A stretch of 64,000 nt of DNA from a virus, in IMG/VR virus record IMGVR_UViG_3300037264_000690, positions 30,414-94,413 of that record; one strand, 5' to 3'. Within the stretch, counting starts at the first letter, position 1. Each line of letters starts with the position of its first letter. The position numbers and the translations under genes were made by a program. The notes beneath the pieces were generated by a model. It saw nothing but the letters and a program-made list of their open reading frames with translations, ran no database searches and was not told where the DNA came from. Of this stretch, positions 8,087 to 16,600 are shown in pieces.

Positions 8087-9432
8087 GCGTTGTGACCGTT
8101 GAAATCCCACCTGAGCTTCTGGAAAGGGACATCTACTCTGCTCGTCTCCGTGCTTGTGATGCCACGACCGGGTTCCCTTTTCTCAGCTACGGTTTGATGA
8201 GCCTGATCCCTGTCATCACCAGTAAGGTGAAGACTTGTGCGGTCGACAAGTGGTGGCGGGTGTACGTCAACCCGGACTTCTTCAGCTCGCTGACTCCCGA
8301 CGAGGGAGCCATGGTCATGGTCCACGAGGTCTGGCACTTGCTGCTTGAACACGCACGACGTGCCGTCGACTACGGCATCCCCACAACCGATCACGAGATC
8401 TGGAACTGTGCAGACGACATTGAGATCAACCAGCACGACGCGATCTTCAAGCGGCTGCCAGGCAAGCCACTGACGCCGAATACTTTCGGCTTCAAGCGCA
8501 ACTTGCTGGCTGAGGAATACTACGAGCTGCTCAAGAAGAACACGACCACCATCGAAATCTGCTTCATGCCTGGTTCTGGTGCCTGCGGCTCGTGTGCTCA
8601 TGGCAATCCGGAGGACTACGAGTTGCCGGAACCGACCCACTCGACTGGTGAGTCCAAGGACGGTGAGTCCAAGGACGGTGAGGCTGGCGATGAAAACAGT
8701 CAGAAGGATTACGTGCCTGGCATCAGTGAGATGCGAGCCAAGATCATTGCCCAGGAGGTTGCAAGGCAGATCCAGGAGGCAGCCAAGTCTTGTGGCAACG
8801 TGCCCGAGGGTTGGCAGCGCTGGGCAGACCGGACGCTGACGCCGATGGTGGACTACCGTCCGTTCCTGCGACAGAGCATCCAGGGCATGATCGTTTCTAA
8901 GTCGGGCTATGTCTACCCGAGTTATCGTAAGCCCAGTCGCCGACAACACCTCAACCCCGACTTCCTACGGCCGTTCTACAAGGATATCCTGCCGCAGGTC
9001 GCCATGATCATCGACACCTCTGGTTCGATGAGCGATCAGCAGGTGGGGCAGGGCATTGCTGAAGTGGATGGCGTGCTGTCCACCTTCAGTCACCGGGCTG
9101 CCATCGCGGTGTATTTCACTGACGCTGCAGCTGCTGCAGCACAGAAGGTTTGCTGCACCAAAGACCTACGGCCCATTGGTGGCGGCGGCACAGATATGGG
9201 TGAAGGTTTCCAGGCCATTGACGCTGACGTGAAAAAGAACCCCGGTTCACAGCCATCGACCATCATCGTCATCACCGATGGCTACACGCCGTGGCCAGCA
9301 AAGCCACCCAGCTACGCTAACGTCCTCGTCGTCCTGGTGGGGGATGGTGACACGGCGCCATGGGCCAAACCACCCGTTCATGGCACAATCAAATTGAAGA
9401 TGCCTAAGCCGAAGCCGCAACGGCAGCATTGA
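8083..9432 (+). CDS. metallopeptidase-vWA protein (DUF2201/CoxE-like)
   Basis: 449 residues. The N-terminal half carries HEVWH (81-85) with a downstream NCADDIEIN (about 108-116), the arrangement of the zincin-like domain found before vWA in DUF2201 proteins. A low-complexity Ser-Lys-Asp-Gly linker lies near 190-205. The C-terminal vWA domain has the MIDAS motif DTSGSMS (about 310-316), a Gly-rich GGGGTDMG (near 366) and ITDGYTP (near 397). vWA proteins of this type are partners of MoxR ATPases, encoded here upstream with coupled starts. A role in remodelling or processing a phage or host complex is inferred. Confidence 0.85.
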   Translation: MSVVTVEIPPELLERDIYSARLRACDATTGFPFLSYGLMSLIPVITSKVKTCAVDKWWRVYVNPDFFSSLTPDEGAMVMVHEVWHLLLEHARRAVDYGIPTTDHEIWNCADDIEINQHDAIFKRLPGKPLTPNTFGFKRNLLAEEYYELLKKNTTTIEICFMPGSGACGSCAHGNPEDYELPEPTHSTGESKDGESKDGEAGDENSQKDYVPGISEMRAKIIAQEVARQIQEAAKSCGNVPEGWQRWADRTLTPMVDYRPFLRQSIQGMIVSKSGYVYPSYRKPSRRQHLNPDFLRPFYKDILPQVAMIIDTSGSMSDQQVGQGIAEVDGVLSTFSHRAAIAVYFTDAAAAAAQKVCCTKDLRPIGGGGTDMGEGFQAIDADVKKNPGSQPSTIIVITDGYTPWPAKPPSYANVLVVLVGDGDTAPWAKPPVHGTIKLKMPKPKPQRQH

Positions 9433-9457
9433 TAAACGGTTCCTTGGCCGTCCTGCG

Positions 9458-9494
9458 GAGTGGGTGGTGACATAAGTTGCCACCCACTCTTTTT
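9458..9494 (+). terminator. intrinsic terminator
   Basis: Perfect 10-bp stem GAGTGGGTGG/CCACCCACTC with a 12-base loop, followed by TTTTTCTTT. It closes the MoxR-vWA operon. Confidence 0.92.
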
Positions 9495-9556
9495 CTTTAC
9501 CCAACAAGACGTTACACTAGTAATAGTTATGTAGGACCTCTAACTTCGGGGGCAGC

Positions 9557-9865
9557 ATGACCATTAAGCTGTATGACGCTGTTCGTCAGTGCATCCGTGC
9601 TCAGATCAACATGCAAACAGCACAGCACAGCCTGTCTGATCCAGCCAACATCGATAGTCATCGTGACAATCTGAGACACAACTGTTTGCATGAGGCGTTA
9701 TACATGTCGCTTGGAGTTCTGGCTCGACTTGATGTCATCAACGACCCCATGAACGATCAAGCACAAACATCCGCACGCGAGTTGATCGGCGTACTTTCTC
9801 AACGTCTAGACATTGACGTGGAAGACAAGTTCGGTGTACCCTTAAAGTCTAGGGGTGAAGTGTAG
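9557..9865 (+). CDS. hypothetical helical protein
   Basis: 102 residues. The ATG has GGGGGC as SD and follows a terminator, so it starts a new unit. Predicted mostly helical, with an N-terminal helix rich in Gln/His/Asn and a C-terminal ELIGVLSQRLDI segment. No family recognised and no membrane segment seen. Confidence 0.65.
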   Translation: MTIKLYDAVRQCIRAQINMQTAQHSLSDPANIDSHRDNLRHNCLHEALYMSLGVLARLDVINDPMNDQAQTSARELIGVLSQRLDIDVEDKFGVPLKSRGEV

Positions 9866-9867
9866 CG

Positions 9868-9881
9868 AGTAGTTTTTTACT
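9868..9881. promoter_or_regulatory. AGTA-N6-TACT dyad, copy 2
   Basis: AGTA GTTTTT TACT, 14 bases upstream of the ATG at 9896 and just after the stop of the previous gene. Its reverse complement is identical to copy 4 at 39707. Confidence 0.55.
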
Positions 9882-9895
9882 GCAGGGATACAGTT

Positions 9896-10372
9896 ATGGC
9901 CAAGGGTCGTCACTATCGCTTTCGCAACCTCGACTACTGGGCTGAGCGAGGTCTCATCAACATCGTCGACGAACGCTTCCCGCCAAGTCATGACAAAGCG
10001 TTTACTGTCGTACCAGTTCGAGAGTTTCTTTATCGACTCAAGGGCCTCAACGATATGATTGGTCGCTGGGGTAAGCAGTGGCCCGATGAACGCAACGAGA
10101 TGCAAACCATGATCGAGAATGGTGTTGAGTGTTGTCGTGAGGCCAAGACACAAGGTCGGCCTGACGATCCTCGTGCTGTCGCCCAGATGCTCAGAGAACG
10201 TCGCCGCTTTATGCTATACGCTGGCACCGGCAGTGTATCGCCGGTTGGTGCGATCTCGTCAGATTTTGCACCTGAAAGCGTCAACCTACCGCCCATCCCG
10301 CAAGCTAATCCGAACAAGCCGATCACGTCGTTAGTCCCAGCGCCAATTACTCTATCCAAACTCTTTACTTGA
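9896..10372 (+). CDS. hypothetical protein
   Basis: 158 residues. ATG at 9896 with AGGGA as SD, preceded by the AGTA-N6-TACT dyad. The first 110 residues look helical and charged with several Trp and Arg; the last 35 are a Pro/Ser/Asn-rich disordered tail. No recognisable domain. It sits directly upstream of the exported serine protease. Confidence 0.65.
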   Translation: MAKGRHYRFRNLDYWAERGLINIVDERFPPSHDKAFTVVPVREFLYRLKGLNDMIGRWGKQWPDERNEMQTMIENGVECCREAKTQGRPDDPRAVAQMLRERRRFMLYAGTGSVSPVGAISSDFAPESVNLPPIPQANPNKPITSLVPAPITLSKLFT

Positions 10373-10385
10373 GGGGGGTTCCGCT

Positions 10386-11297
10386 ATGCTCAGAAAGACT
10401 ATGCTTGCAACTGCGTTTGTCATCATGATGGCAGCCATCACGGTGTCACAAAAGGTCGAAGCACAGAACAAGCCAGCATTCAAGGTTTCTCAGTATCTGC
10501 AGGACATTAGCGTCACAGTTCGCGCCGGCCAGTTCTCTGGCTCCGGAGTCATGGTGCAGACTAGCGACGGTCAAATCTGGATCTGGACGGCTGCTCACGT
10601 CACCGAGCCTCTACGTCGCACACACGAAGTCCTCGACGACAAAGGCGTGAGGCGTCTGAAGGTTGAGTTCGACGATGCCAATATCCTCCGATTCAACAAG
10701 AACAAGGAGGAAGGTCGCATCGTGTCAAGTTATAGCGGCGACGCTGAAGTGATCCGCTACTCTGACTCAAAGAATGGTCATGATCTATGTCTGTTGCGAC
10801 TGCGAGATAAGGACTTCAAGCCAAATAGCTCGGCGAAGTTCTATCTCGAAAAGGGCATCCCTGATATCGGTGAGGACCTGTACCACTGCGGCTCACTACT
10901 CGGACCAATCGGTTCCAATAGCTTGACCAGCGGTATCATGTCTCAGCACGGTCGTGTGTTCGATGGTAGGATTTACGATCAGACGACTGCAACGTCGTTC
11001 CCGGGCAGCTCGGGCGGCATTGTCTGTCTCAAGTTGGATGGACGCTACGTTGGCATGCTGGTGATGGGTGCCGGTGAAGGCTTCGGTCTCATCGTTCCAG
11101 TCAGACGAATGATAGACTGGTCTAAGAAGACTGGTGTTGAGTTTGCACTGGATCCGGCTGTCAAGGTGCCAACCGACGAAGAGTTGCGTAGCAAACCAAT
11201 TGAGGACGGTGTCTTCAGTAGTGGTGGCACCAATCAACACAAGCAGCGTGAAGCCGCCAAGCTGAAGTTTATGCTGAATAATCACCGCGACGATTAG
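10386..11297 (+). CDS. secreted trypsin-like serine protease
   Basis: 303 residues, SD GGGGGG. Residues 1-26 form a signal peptide (basic start, hydrophobic core, VEA cleavage site). The catalytic triad of the chymotrypsin/DegP fold is visible: His71 in WTAAHV, Asp133 in HDLCLLRL, Ser209 in PGSSGGIV. No PDZ domain follows; the C-terminal 50 residues are charged. The product should act outside the cytoplasm, for example on envelope proteins or as a released protease. It is unlike prohead proteases, which lack signal peptides. An exported protease in a phage replication region is unusual. Confidence 0.85.
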   Translation: MLRKTMLATAFVIMMAAITVSQKVEAQNKPAFKVSQYLQDISVTVRAGQFSGSGVMVQTSDGQIWIWTAAHVTEPLRRTHEVLDDKGVRRLKVEFDDANILRFNKNKEEGRIVSSYSGDAEVIRYSDSKNGHDLCLLRLRDKDFKPNSSAKFYLEKGIPDIGEDLYHCGSLLGPIGSNSLTSGIMSQHGRVFDGRIYDQTTATSFPGSSGGIVCLKLDGRYVGMLVMGAGEGFGLIVPVRRMIDWSKKTGVEFALDPAVKVPTDEELRSKPIEDGVFSSGGTNQHKQREAAKLKFMLNNHRDD

Positions 11298-11374
11298 GTC
11301 GATTTGCGGGAAATGAAGTGCCAGACCCTCTTCCCCCCGGTGGTGAAGCCGGAAGAATAATTCAGGGAGGCAAG

Positions 11375-11791
11375 ATGCCACTCTCATCTCGTGAAGCCTT
11401 CAAGCGTGGCTTCATCAAGCAATGTGTGGACGAGGGTCTGACTGAAGAGGGTCAGATCCTCGCCCTAATTTCTTCTTTTACCAGTGAGAAGCAAGCTGGT
11501 GGTCAGCTTGCTGATGCAGTTAACTGGCTGCATGCTCAGTATTTCAAAGCTCATGGTCCACATAAGAGTGATGAAACGACTAGCTCACCACTGCCAATGG
11601 CGCTAGCCCTTGGTGTTGGTCTTCCTGGTGCTGCCGGTGCTGGTGTCGGTTATCTGGGAAGCAAGTTAAAGGGAAACTGGCTCGACGAAGAGGACGTTAA
11701 GAACCAGGAGCTCATCGGTGAACTGCGGCGGCAAACAGATTTAGCCCGCCAGTTTCGTCGTATTGGGGGATCTTCGCCGTCGTCGTTCTAA
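11375..11791 (+). CDS. small protein with Gly-rich hydrophobic segment
   Basis: 138 residues. The start at 11375 is supported by SD GGGAGG; the in-frame upstream GTG at 11318 has no SD. The N-terminus has an amphipathic FKRGFIKQCVDEGLT stretch. Residues about 72-96 are hydrophobic and Gly/Ala-rich (possible membrane segment), followed by a charged helix. Function unknown; small phage membrane or virion-associated protein. Confidence 0.65.
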   Translation: MPLSSREAFKRGFIKQCVDEGLTEEGQILALISSFTSEKQAGGQLADAVNWLHAQYFKAHGPHKSDETTSSPLPMALALGVGLPGAAGAGVGYLGSKLKGNWLDEEDVKNQELIGELRRQTDLARQFRRIGGSSPSSF

Positions 11792-11815
11792 TGCCAAAGA
11801 TCAGGGAGGATCTTC

Positions 11816-12457
11816 ATGGCAGAGGAACAGAGAAAGATTTGCACCAGCTGCTACGTTGGTCGTCCGCTCAGTGATTTCCGGTTGAATAAGCGAGTGTTGC
11901 CATCTGGTGTCGTCCGACTGTATTATTCGAGCCCATGTCGAATCTGCCGTCGGAAGCTGGAAAAAGAGCAGCGTGGTGTAAAGGCAAAAACGATCAAGCG
12001 TGTTAATAAGCCGCAGTGTCGTAGGCAATACCAACCGGCCACGATCATTAGTACCGGTCACCGCACAAGTACCGACAAGACACATGCCCAGCACCTTCGC
12101 TGGACTTACGGTTTATCACTTGAAGACTACAACAAAATCTATGACCGGCAGCGGGGTCGCTGTGCAATTTGTCAACGTAAGCCACACCAAATACCCAGCC
12201 GGCAACGACGCCGGCTGGTTGTTGACCACGATCACACTACCGAGCAAGTTCGAGGTTTGCTGTGTCATGATTGCAATTTGGCTCTCGGTTTGTTTCGAGA
12301 TAACCCAGTGCTTATAGAAGCTGCTATGGCTTACTTGAAAGGATATTCGTGTCACTCTTCAAATTCTTCGGAGAACAAGGAGATCTGCACGGCGGGCGAC
12401 TCTTCTGGTCACGCAACTTGCCTGTTCCGTTCAAAGGCACGCATGCACCAACGTTAA
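11816..12457 (+). CDS. endonuclease VII-type HNH nuclease
   Basis: 213 residues, SD GGGAGG. Residues about 97-175 match the recombination endonuclease VII family: Y.LSLEDYNKIYDRQ, zinc cysteines C116/C119 and C150/C153, catalytic VDHDH (136-140) and RGLLCHDCN. The N-terminal 60 residues hold a further CxxC/CxxC pair. T4 gp49 of this family resolves DNA junctions, but many phage copies act as free-standing homing endonucleases. The last 35 residues lie over the start of the next gene and look like out-of-frame read-through, suggesting insertion upstream of it. Confidence 0.85.
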   Translation: MAEEQRKICTSCYVGRPLSDFRLNKRVLPSGVVRLYYSSPCRICRRKLEKEQRGVKAKTIKRVNKPQCRRQYQPATIISTGHRTSTDKTHAQHLRWTYGLSLEDYNKIYDRQRGRCAICQRKPHQIPSRQRRRLVVDHDHTTEQVRGLLCHDCNLALGLFRDNPVLIEAAMAYLKGYSCHSSNSSENKEICTAGDSSGHATCLFRSKARMHQR

Positions 12458-12795
12458 CACAGCAAGAGCTTGAAGCAGATGTTGCAATCCAGTTTGAGTA
12501 TCGCAGTGAGTTCTTTGATCTCTCTAGTGCTGAGCAGAAGCAAAAATACGATTGGGTGATGGATCGTGTTGTCAATGGTATGTTCGTCCATCACTTCATC
12601 GACCGACATGTCAACCATGCAAATGGTAAGGTAACGGTGTATATTGAGTGGAGTCAGCGCTATGCGCAGCTTTCTCCACAAGCACGGTTGGCTAGGAGTC
12701 AATGTCATGTCATTCCCACTAGTTCAAGCGGTTTACAAAGTCCGGGGTGGGATGCTGGGCTTGCTGGGCAGCAACACCCATCCGTTGGTATCTGA
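12349..12795 (+). CDS. hypothetical protein
   Basis: 148 residues from a GTG with SD GAAAGGA. It overlaps the nuclease gene by 109 bases at its start and the next gene by 89 bases at its end, more than usual here. N-terminal half is acidic and aromatic; an HHFIDRHVNH stretch is His-rich. No family recognised. The endonuclease upstream may have been inserted against it. Confidence 0.55.
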   Translation: MSLFKFFGEQGDLHGGRLFWSRNLPVPFKGTHAPTLTQQELEADVAIQFEYRSEFFDLSSAEQKQKYDWVMDRVVNGMFVHHFIDRHVNHANGKVTVYIEWSQRYAQLSPQARLARSQCHVIPTSSSGLQSPGWDAGLAGQQHPSVGI

Positions 12796-13645
12796 AAAGA
12801 CTGCAGCTGCGTCAGATGCACCTCTAGTGCCTACCCGTGGGCTTGAACTAAATGAGGATTGGGGTCAGCATCGTAATAAGTTGCTCAAGACCTTAGCACT
12901 GCTTGGGTTGAGTAGTGCTGCTATTGGCGGTGGTATAACTGGAGGTTTCGGTCTGCATCGCTTGCATCAAATGCGTAATGAGAAGCCAGAGGCTCTGCCT
13001 GGTAATATCCCGCTCACCATGCCGCCTGGTAGGCTACCACCTAGCGATGAGCCGGAGAAGATTGCAGCCTCAGTACCGTTTGGACACTGGAAGCAGCTCA
13101 TTGGTATGACTGCACAACATCCGTCTGACATTCCACTTGGCTGGCTTGCGGCTCCGGCTGTCGGCGTCGGTGGCCTACTTGGCAGTAGCGCTCTAATGAA
13201 TCGGATTTTGCATAACAAGATGAAGAGCGTACGTAGCAACGAGCTGGCTCAGTCACAGCAAGAGTTCGACAAGGCAATGTTAGAGCAGTATGACAGTCCG
13301 CAGCTACGTAGTGAGAAGATCAGCTCGGCTCTTGACTACCTATACGATGCAGTCGAGAAGCAAGCAATTAGCTCGATTACACCTGGTGCGGTGACCTCAA
13401 CCGACAAGCAACCACTAACAGATGCTAGCAGCTCTGGTAGTGTACTTGGTCCGCTGGCGCTAGCAGCCGCACTAAGCGGTAGTTTCGGTCTGCGCGCTGG
13501 CTATCGTTGGGCGGAAGGACGCAAACCTGAAAATCTACTGCGTGATGTCATGAAGCAGAGAGCGCTTCGCCGTGCACAGGCCATGCCTGAATCGATTCAG
13601 TTCGCAGCACCAAGGCCGGCTGATGAACAGGAACTTGACGAATAA
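12707..13645 (+). CDS. multi-segment membrane protein
   Basis: 312 residues. ATG at 12707 is preferred (GGAG eight bases upstream); an in-frame TTG at 12644 lacks an SD. Three Gly/Ala-rich hydrophobic stretches (roughly 62-88, 143-165, 258-280) could span a membrane, separated by charged, helical regions. No catalytic motif. Its stop overlaps an ATG of the RNAP reading frame. It may be membrane-bound or an internal virion protein; not recognised. Confidence 0.65.
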   Translation: MSFPLVQAVYKVRGGMLGLLGSNTHPLVSEKTAAASDAPLVPTRGLELNEDWGQHRNKLLKTLALLGLSSAAIGGGITGGFGLHRLHQMRNEKPEALPGNIPLTMPPGRLPPSDEPEKIAASVPFGHWKQLIGMTAQHPSDIPLGWLAAPAVGVGGLLGSSALMNRILHNKMKSVRSNELAQSQQEFDKAMLEQYDSPQLRSEKISSALDYLYDAVEKQAISSITPGAVTSTDKQPLTDASSSGSVLGPLALAAALSGSFGLRAGYRWAEGRKPENLLRDVMKQRALRRAQAMPESIQFAAPRPADEQELDE

Positions 13646-13659
13646 TGTTGGAGGGCACG

Positions 13660-16600
13660 ATGCCTAGTATTGTCACCGTGGGGCCAACGCATGACTCCGT
13701 TGAGAGCAGTGCGACGGCGACCACTACTAAGCTGCCAGCACAGCCGCCGCAGCAACGGTCCATTGTAGCTGGTCCTCCACCAGCCCCGGTGACGATGCGC
13801 TCATTCGGTGACTCCGACGCTACCCGCAAAGCTATCTATGATAACGTGCTCAAAGCAGCACAAGATATTCAGCCGGTAGCCAACAACCGTTACAGTCTTG
13901 AGCTAAACGAACCGCATTGGTCCAGTGACGAAGGTGTGTCTATCAACGAACGCAAGAGAGCCATCCTTCGCGGTGAGACACTGAACCGTCGGCTGCGTGG
14001 CACCTGGCGGCTCAAGGACGTTCAAGGTAACCTTGTCAGCGAACGTCTTGCTACGGTTGCGCACGTTCCTCGCATGACTAACCAGGGCACTTTCGTCGTT
14101 AACGGTTCCGAGTACACACTTGGCCATCAGATGCGATTGCGACCTGGTGTCTTCACACGTCGTAAGGAAAATGGTGAGCTGGAGAGCCACATCAACATCA
14201 TGCCCGGTAAGGGTCTGAGCCATCACTACTTCCTGGAACCAGAGACTGGCATTTTCAAGATCCGTGTTGGCCAAGCTAATATGCCACTCGTTTCAGTTAT
14301 GAAGGCGATGGGTGCCACCGATAGCGAATTGCGTGACGCCTGGGGTGCCGAGCTACATGGTCTTAACGCACAGAAGGACGATCCTCGCGTTATGGACAAG
14401 CTCTATGCTCGACTTATCGGCAAGAAGGGTGATCCTAATGCCAGTCTGGAAGACAAGCGTCAAGCAGTTGGTAAGGCGTTTAGTGAGATGGAGCTAGACC
14501 CAGAGGTCACAAAGCGGACACTTGGTCAGCCTTATGGTCGCCTCGGTAAAGAAGTTGCCATAGCGACCACCAAGAAGCTGCTTGGTGTCAGTCGCGGTGA
14601 GGCTGACACCGACGATCGTGACGCGCTAGCTTTCCAGCACTTCATGGGACCGGAAGACCTGTTCGCTGAGCGTATTGGCCGCGACAAGCGGGTACTCAAC
14701 GAACTGCTCTGGAAGGCGACCACGCACGGCAATCTGGATAAGATGCCGACTGGCGCCTTCACCAGACATATCCACGCCGCGCTGCTGGACAGTGGGCTGG
14801 GGCAGTGCTTTGATGTTGAAACAAAGGTGCTGACCGCGCGTGGTTTCATCGCTTGGCCAGTAGTCACCGAAGACGATCTATTTGCTTGCTTGATAAACGG
14901 CAAGTTGAGCTACCACAAAGCTTACAAGCTGTTCAAGTATGAATACGATGGACAGCTATACTGTCGAACAACAAAACGGCTTGATTATTGTGTTACACCT
15001 AACCATCGTTTGTGGTGTAAGTCTAAGTTCTACTCTGATTATCAGACAGAGTTAGCTGAACAAGCACACGGCAAGACCAGAATATTCAACATCGCGCTTC
15101 CACCATATGATGGTGTTGATACGGATTTCGTGTTGCCTTCAGTTAAAACAGGTCGGTGGCAGAATGACACTGGTCCGCTAACTACGCCTGGTGACATCTG
15201 GGCTAGTTTTCTTGGTTGGTATATTAGTGAGGGTTGGGTGTCAACCGAGACGCAGCGAAACGGTAACGAGACACGGCGTATCTGTATCTCGCAGTGTCCT
15301 GTAGCGCATCCGGTGGAGCATGCCGAGATAATTCGTGTGCTGTCGCAACTACCGTGCAAGTGGAATTACAATCATAGCAACAAAACATTCTGTATCAACA
15401 ACAAGCAGTTTGTTGAAGAAGTTGCAAAGTATGGTAGTAATGCTCGGGTTAAGCGTATACCACGATACTGCTTTAGTTGGACTAATCGACGGTTGGCATT
15501 GCTGTTGGATGCCTACATGGCTGGCGACGGCAATGTTTGCAATGGACACCACAAAGCTGAAACTGTTTCTGAACAACTTGCTGAAGATTTGTCGGAAGCC
15601 TTCAATCGTCTTGGTAATGCAGTTTATATCTCAAAGCGGAAGCTAAGTGAAAAGAATCCTGCGTGGGCCGATAGCTATGTTGTTAGTGTACTGAAGACTG
15701 GCTCTACAACTGCATTTGGCCACACTTGTCACAAGCGTCACTATGTAGGTCCGGTCTACTGTGCTCATGTACCTGGAGAGCGTCTTTACATTAGCCGCAA
15801 TCGACGTAACTCCTGGAGTGCCAATAGTTTAGAAGAGATAAATCCAGCAGATGTGTTCGATCAGCAGACCCGAGTCAGCCGACTTGGCTATGGTGGCATT
15901 CCCAGTATCGACGCTGTTCCCGATGAAGCTCGTTCAGTGCAGCCAAGCCACTTGGGTTACATCGACCTGCTCCGCACCCCGGAGTCGTTCAAGGTCGGTG
16001 TCGACTCGCGTGTGAGCCACGTTGCCAAGAAGGGCAGCGACGGGCGCATCTACACGCCATTCCTGGATCCCAAGTCGGGTCAGATGGTCTATCGCAGCCC
16101 GCAGGACGTGGCTGACTTGACACTGGCCTTCCCCGGCGAGCTGCAAAAAGGCAAGCCGCTGGTCGCCGCCATTGTTGGCGGCAAGACCCGGTATGTCCCG
16201 CGCGATCAAGTTGACTTGGCCATGCCGCACGCCGAGCACTGGTTTAGCCCGATCAATAACATGGTGCCAATGAAGTCGGCCGTGAAGGGCCAACGTGCCG
16301 CCATGGCCTCCCGCTTCCTCACTCAGGCCCTGCCGATCAAGGATGCTGAGTCCCCACATGTCCGTGGTCAGGTGCCGGGTGCTGTGGGTCGATCGTTCGA
16401 GGAGCACTATGGCAATCAAGTTGGTGCAGTGTTCGGCGAGCAACAGTCTGGTCGAGTCACTAGCGTGTCGCCCGATGAGATCACCGTCAAGTACGCCGAT
16501 GGTTCGACCAAGACCCACGAGCTGTACAACAACTTCCCATACAACCGGAAGACTTACATTCACAACGAGTCGCTAGTGCAGAAGGGTGACCCAGTAAAGC

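Noticed and set aside
7963-8949. Long minus-strand ORF (328 codons) and many other minus-strand ORFs
   Set aside because: They lie opposite strong + strand genes (here the vWA gene), lack SD sites and show no domain; they are codon-bias shadows.
13645-13659. RNAP start at 13645
   Set aside because: ATG overlaps the upstream stop without SD spacing; ATG 13660 has GGAGGG at the right distance.
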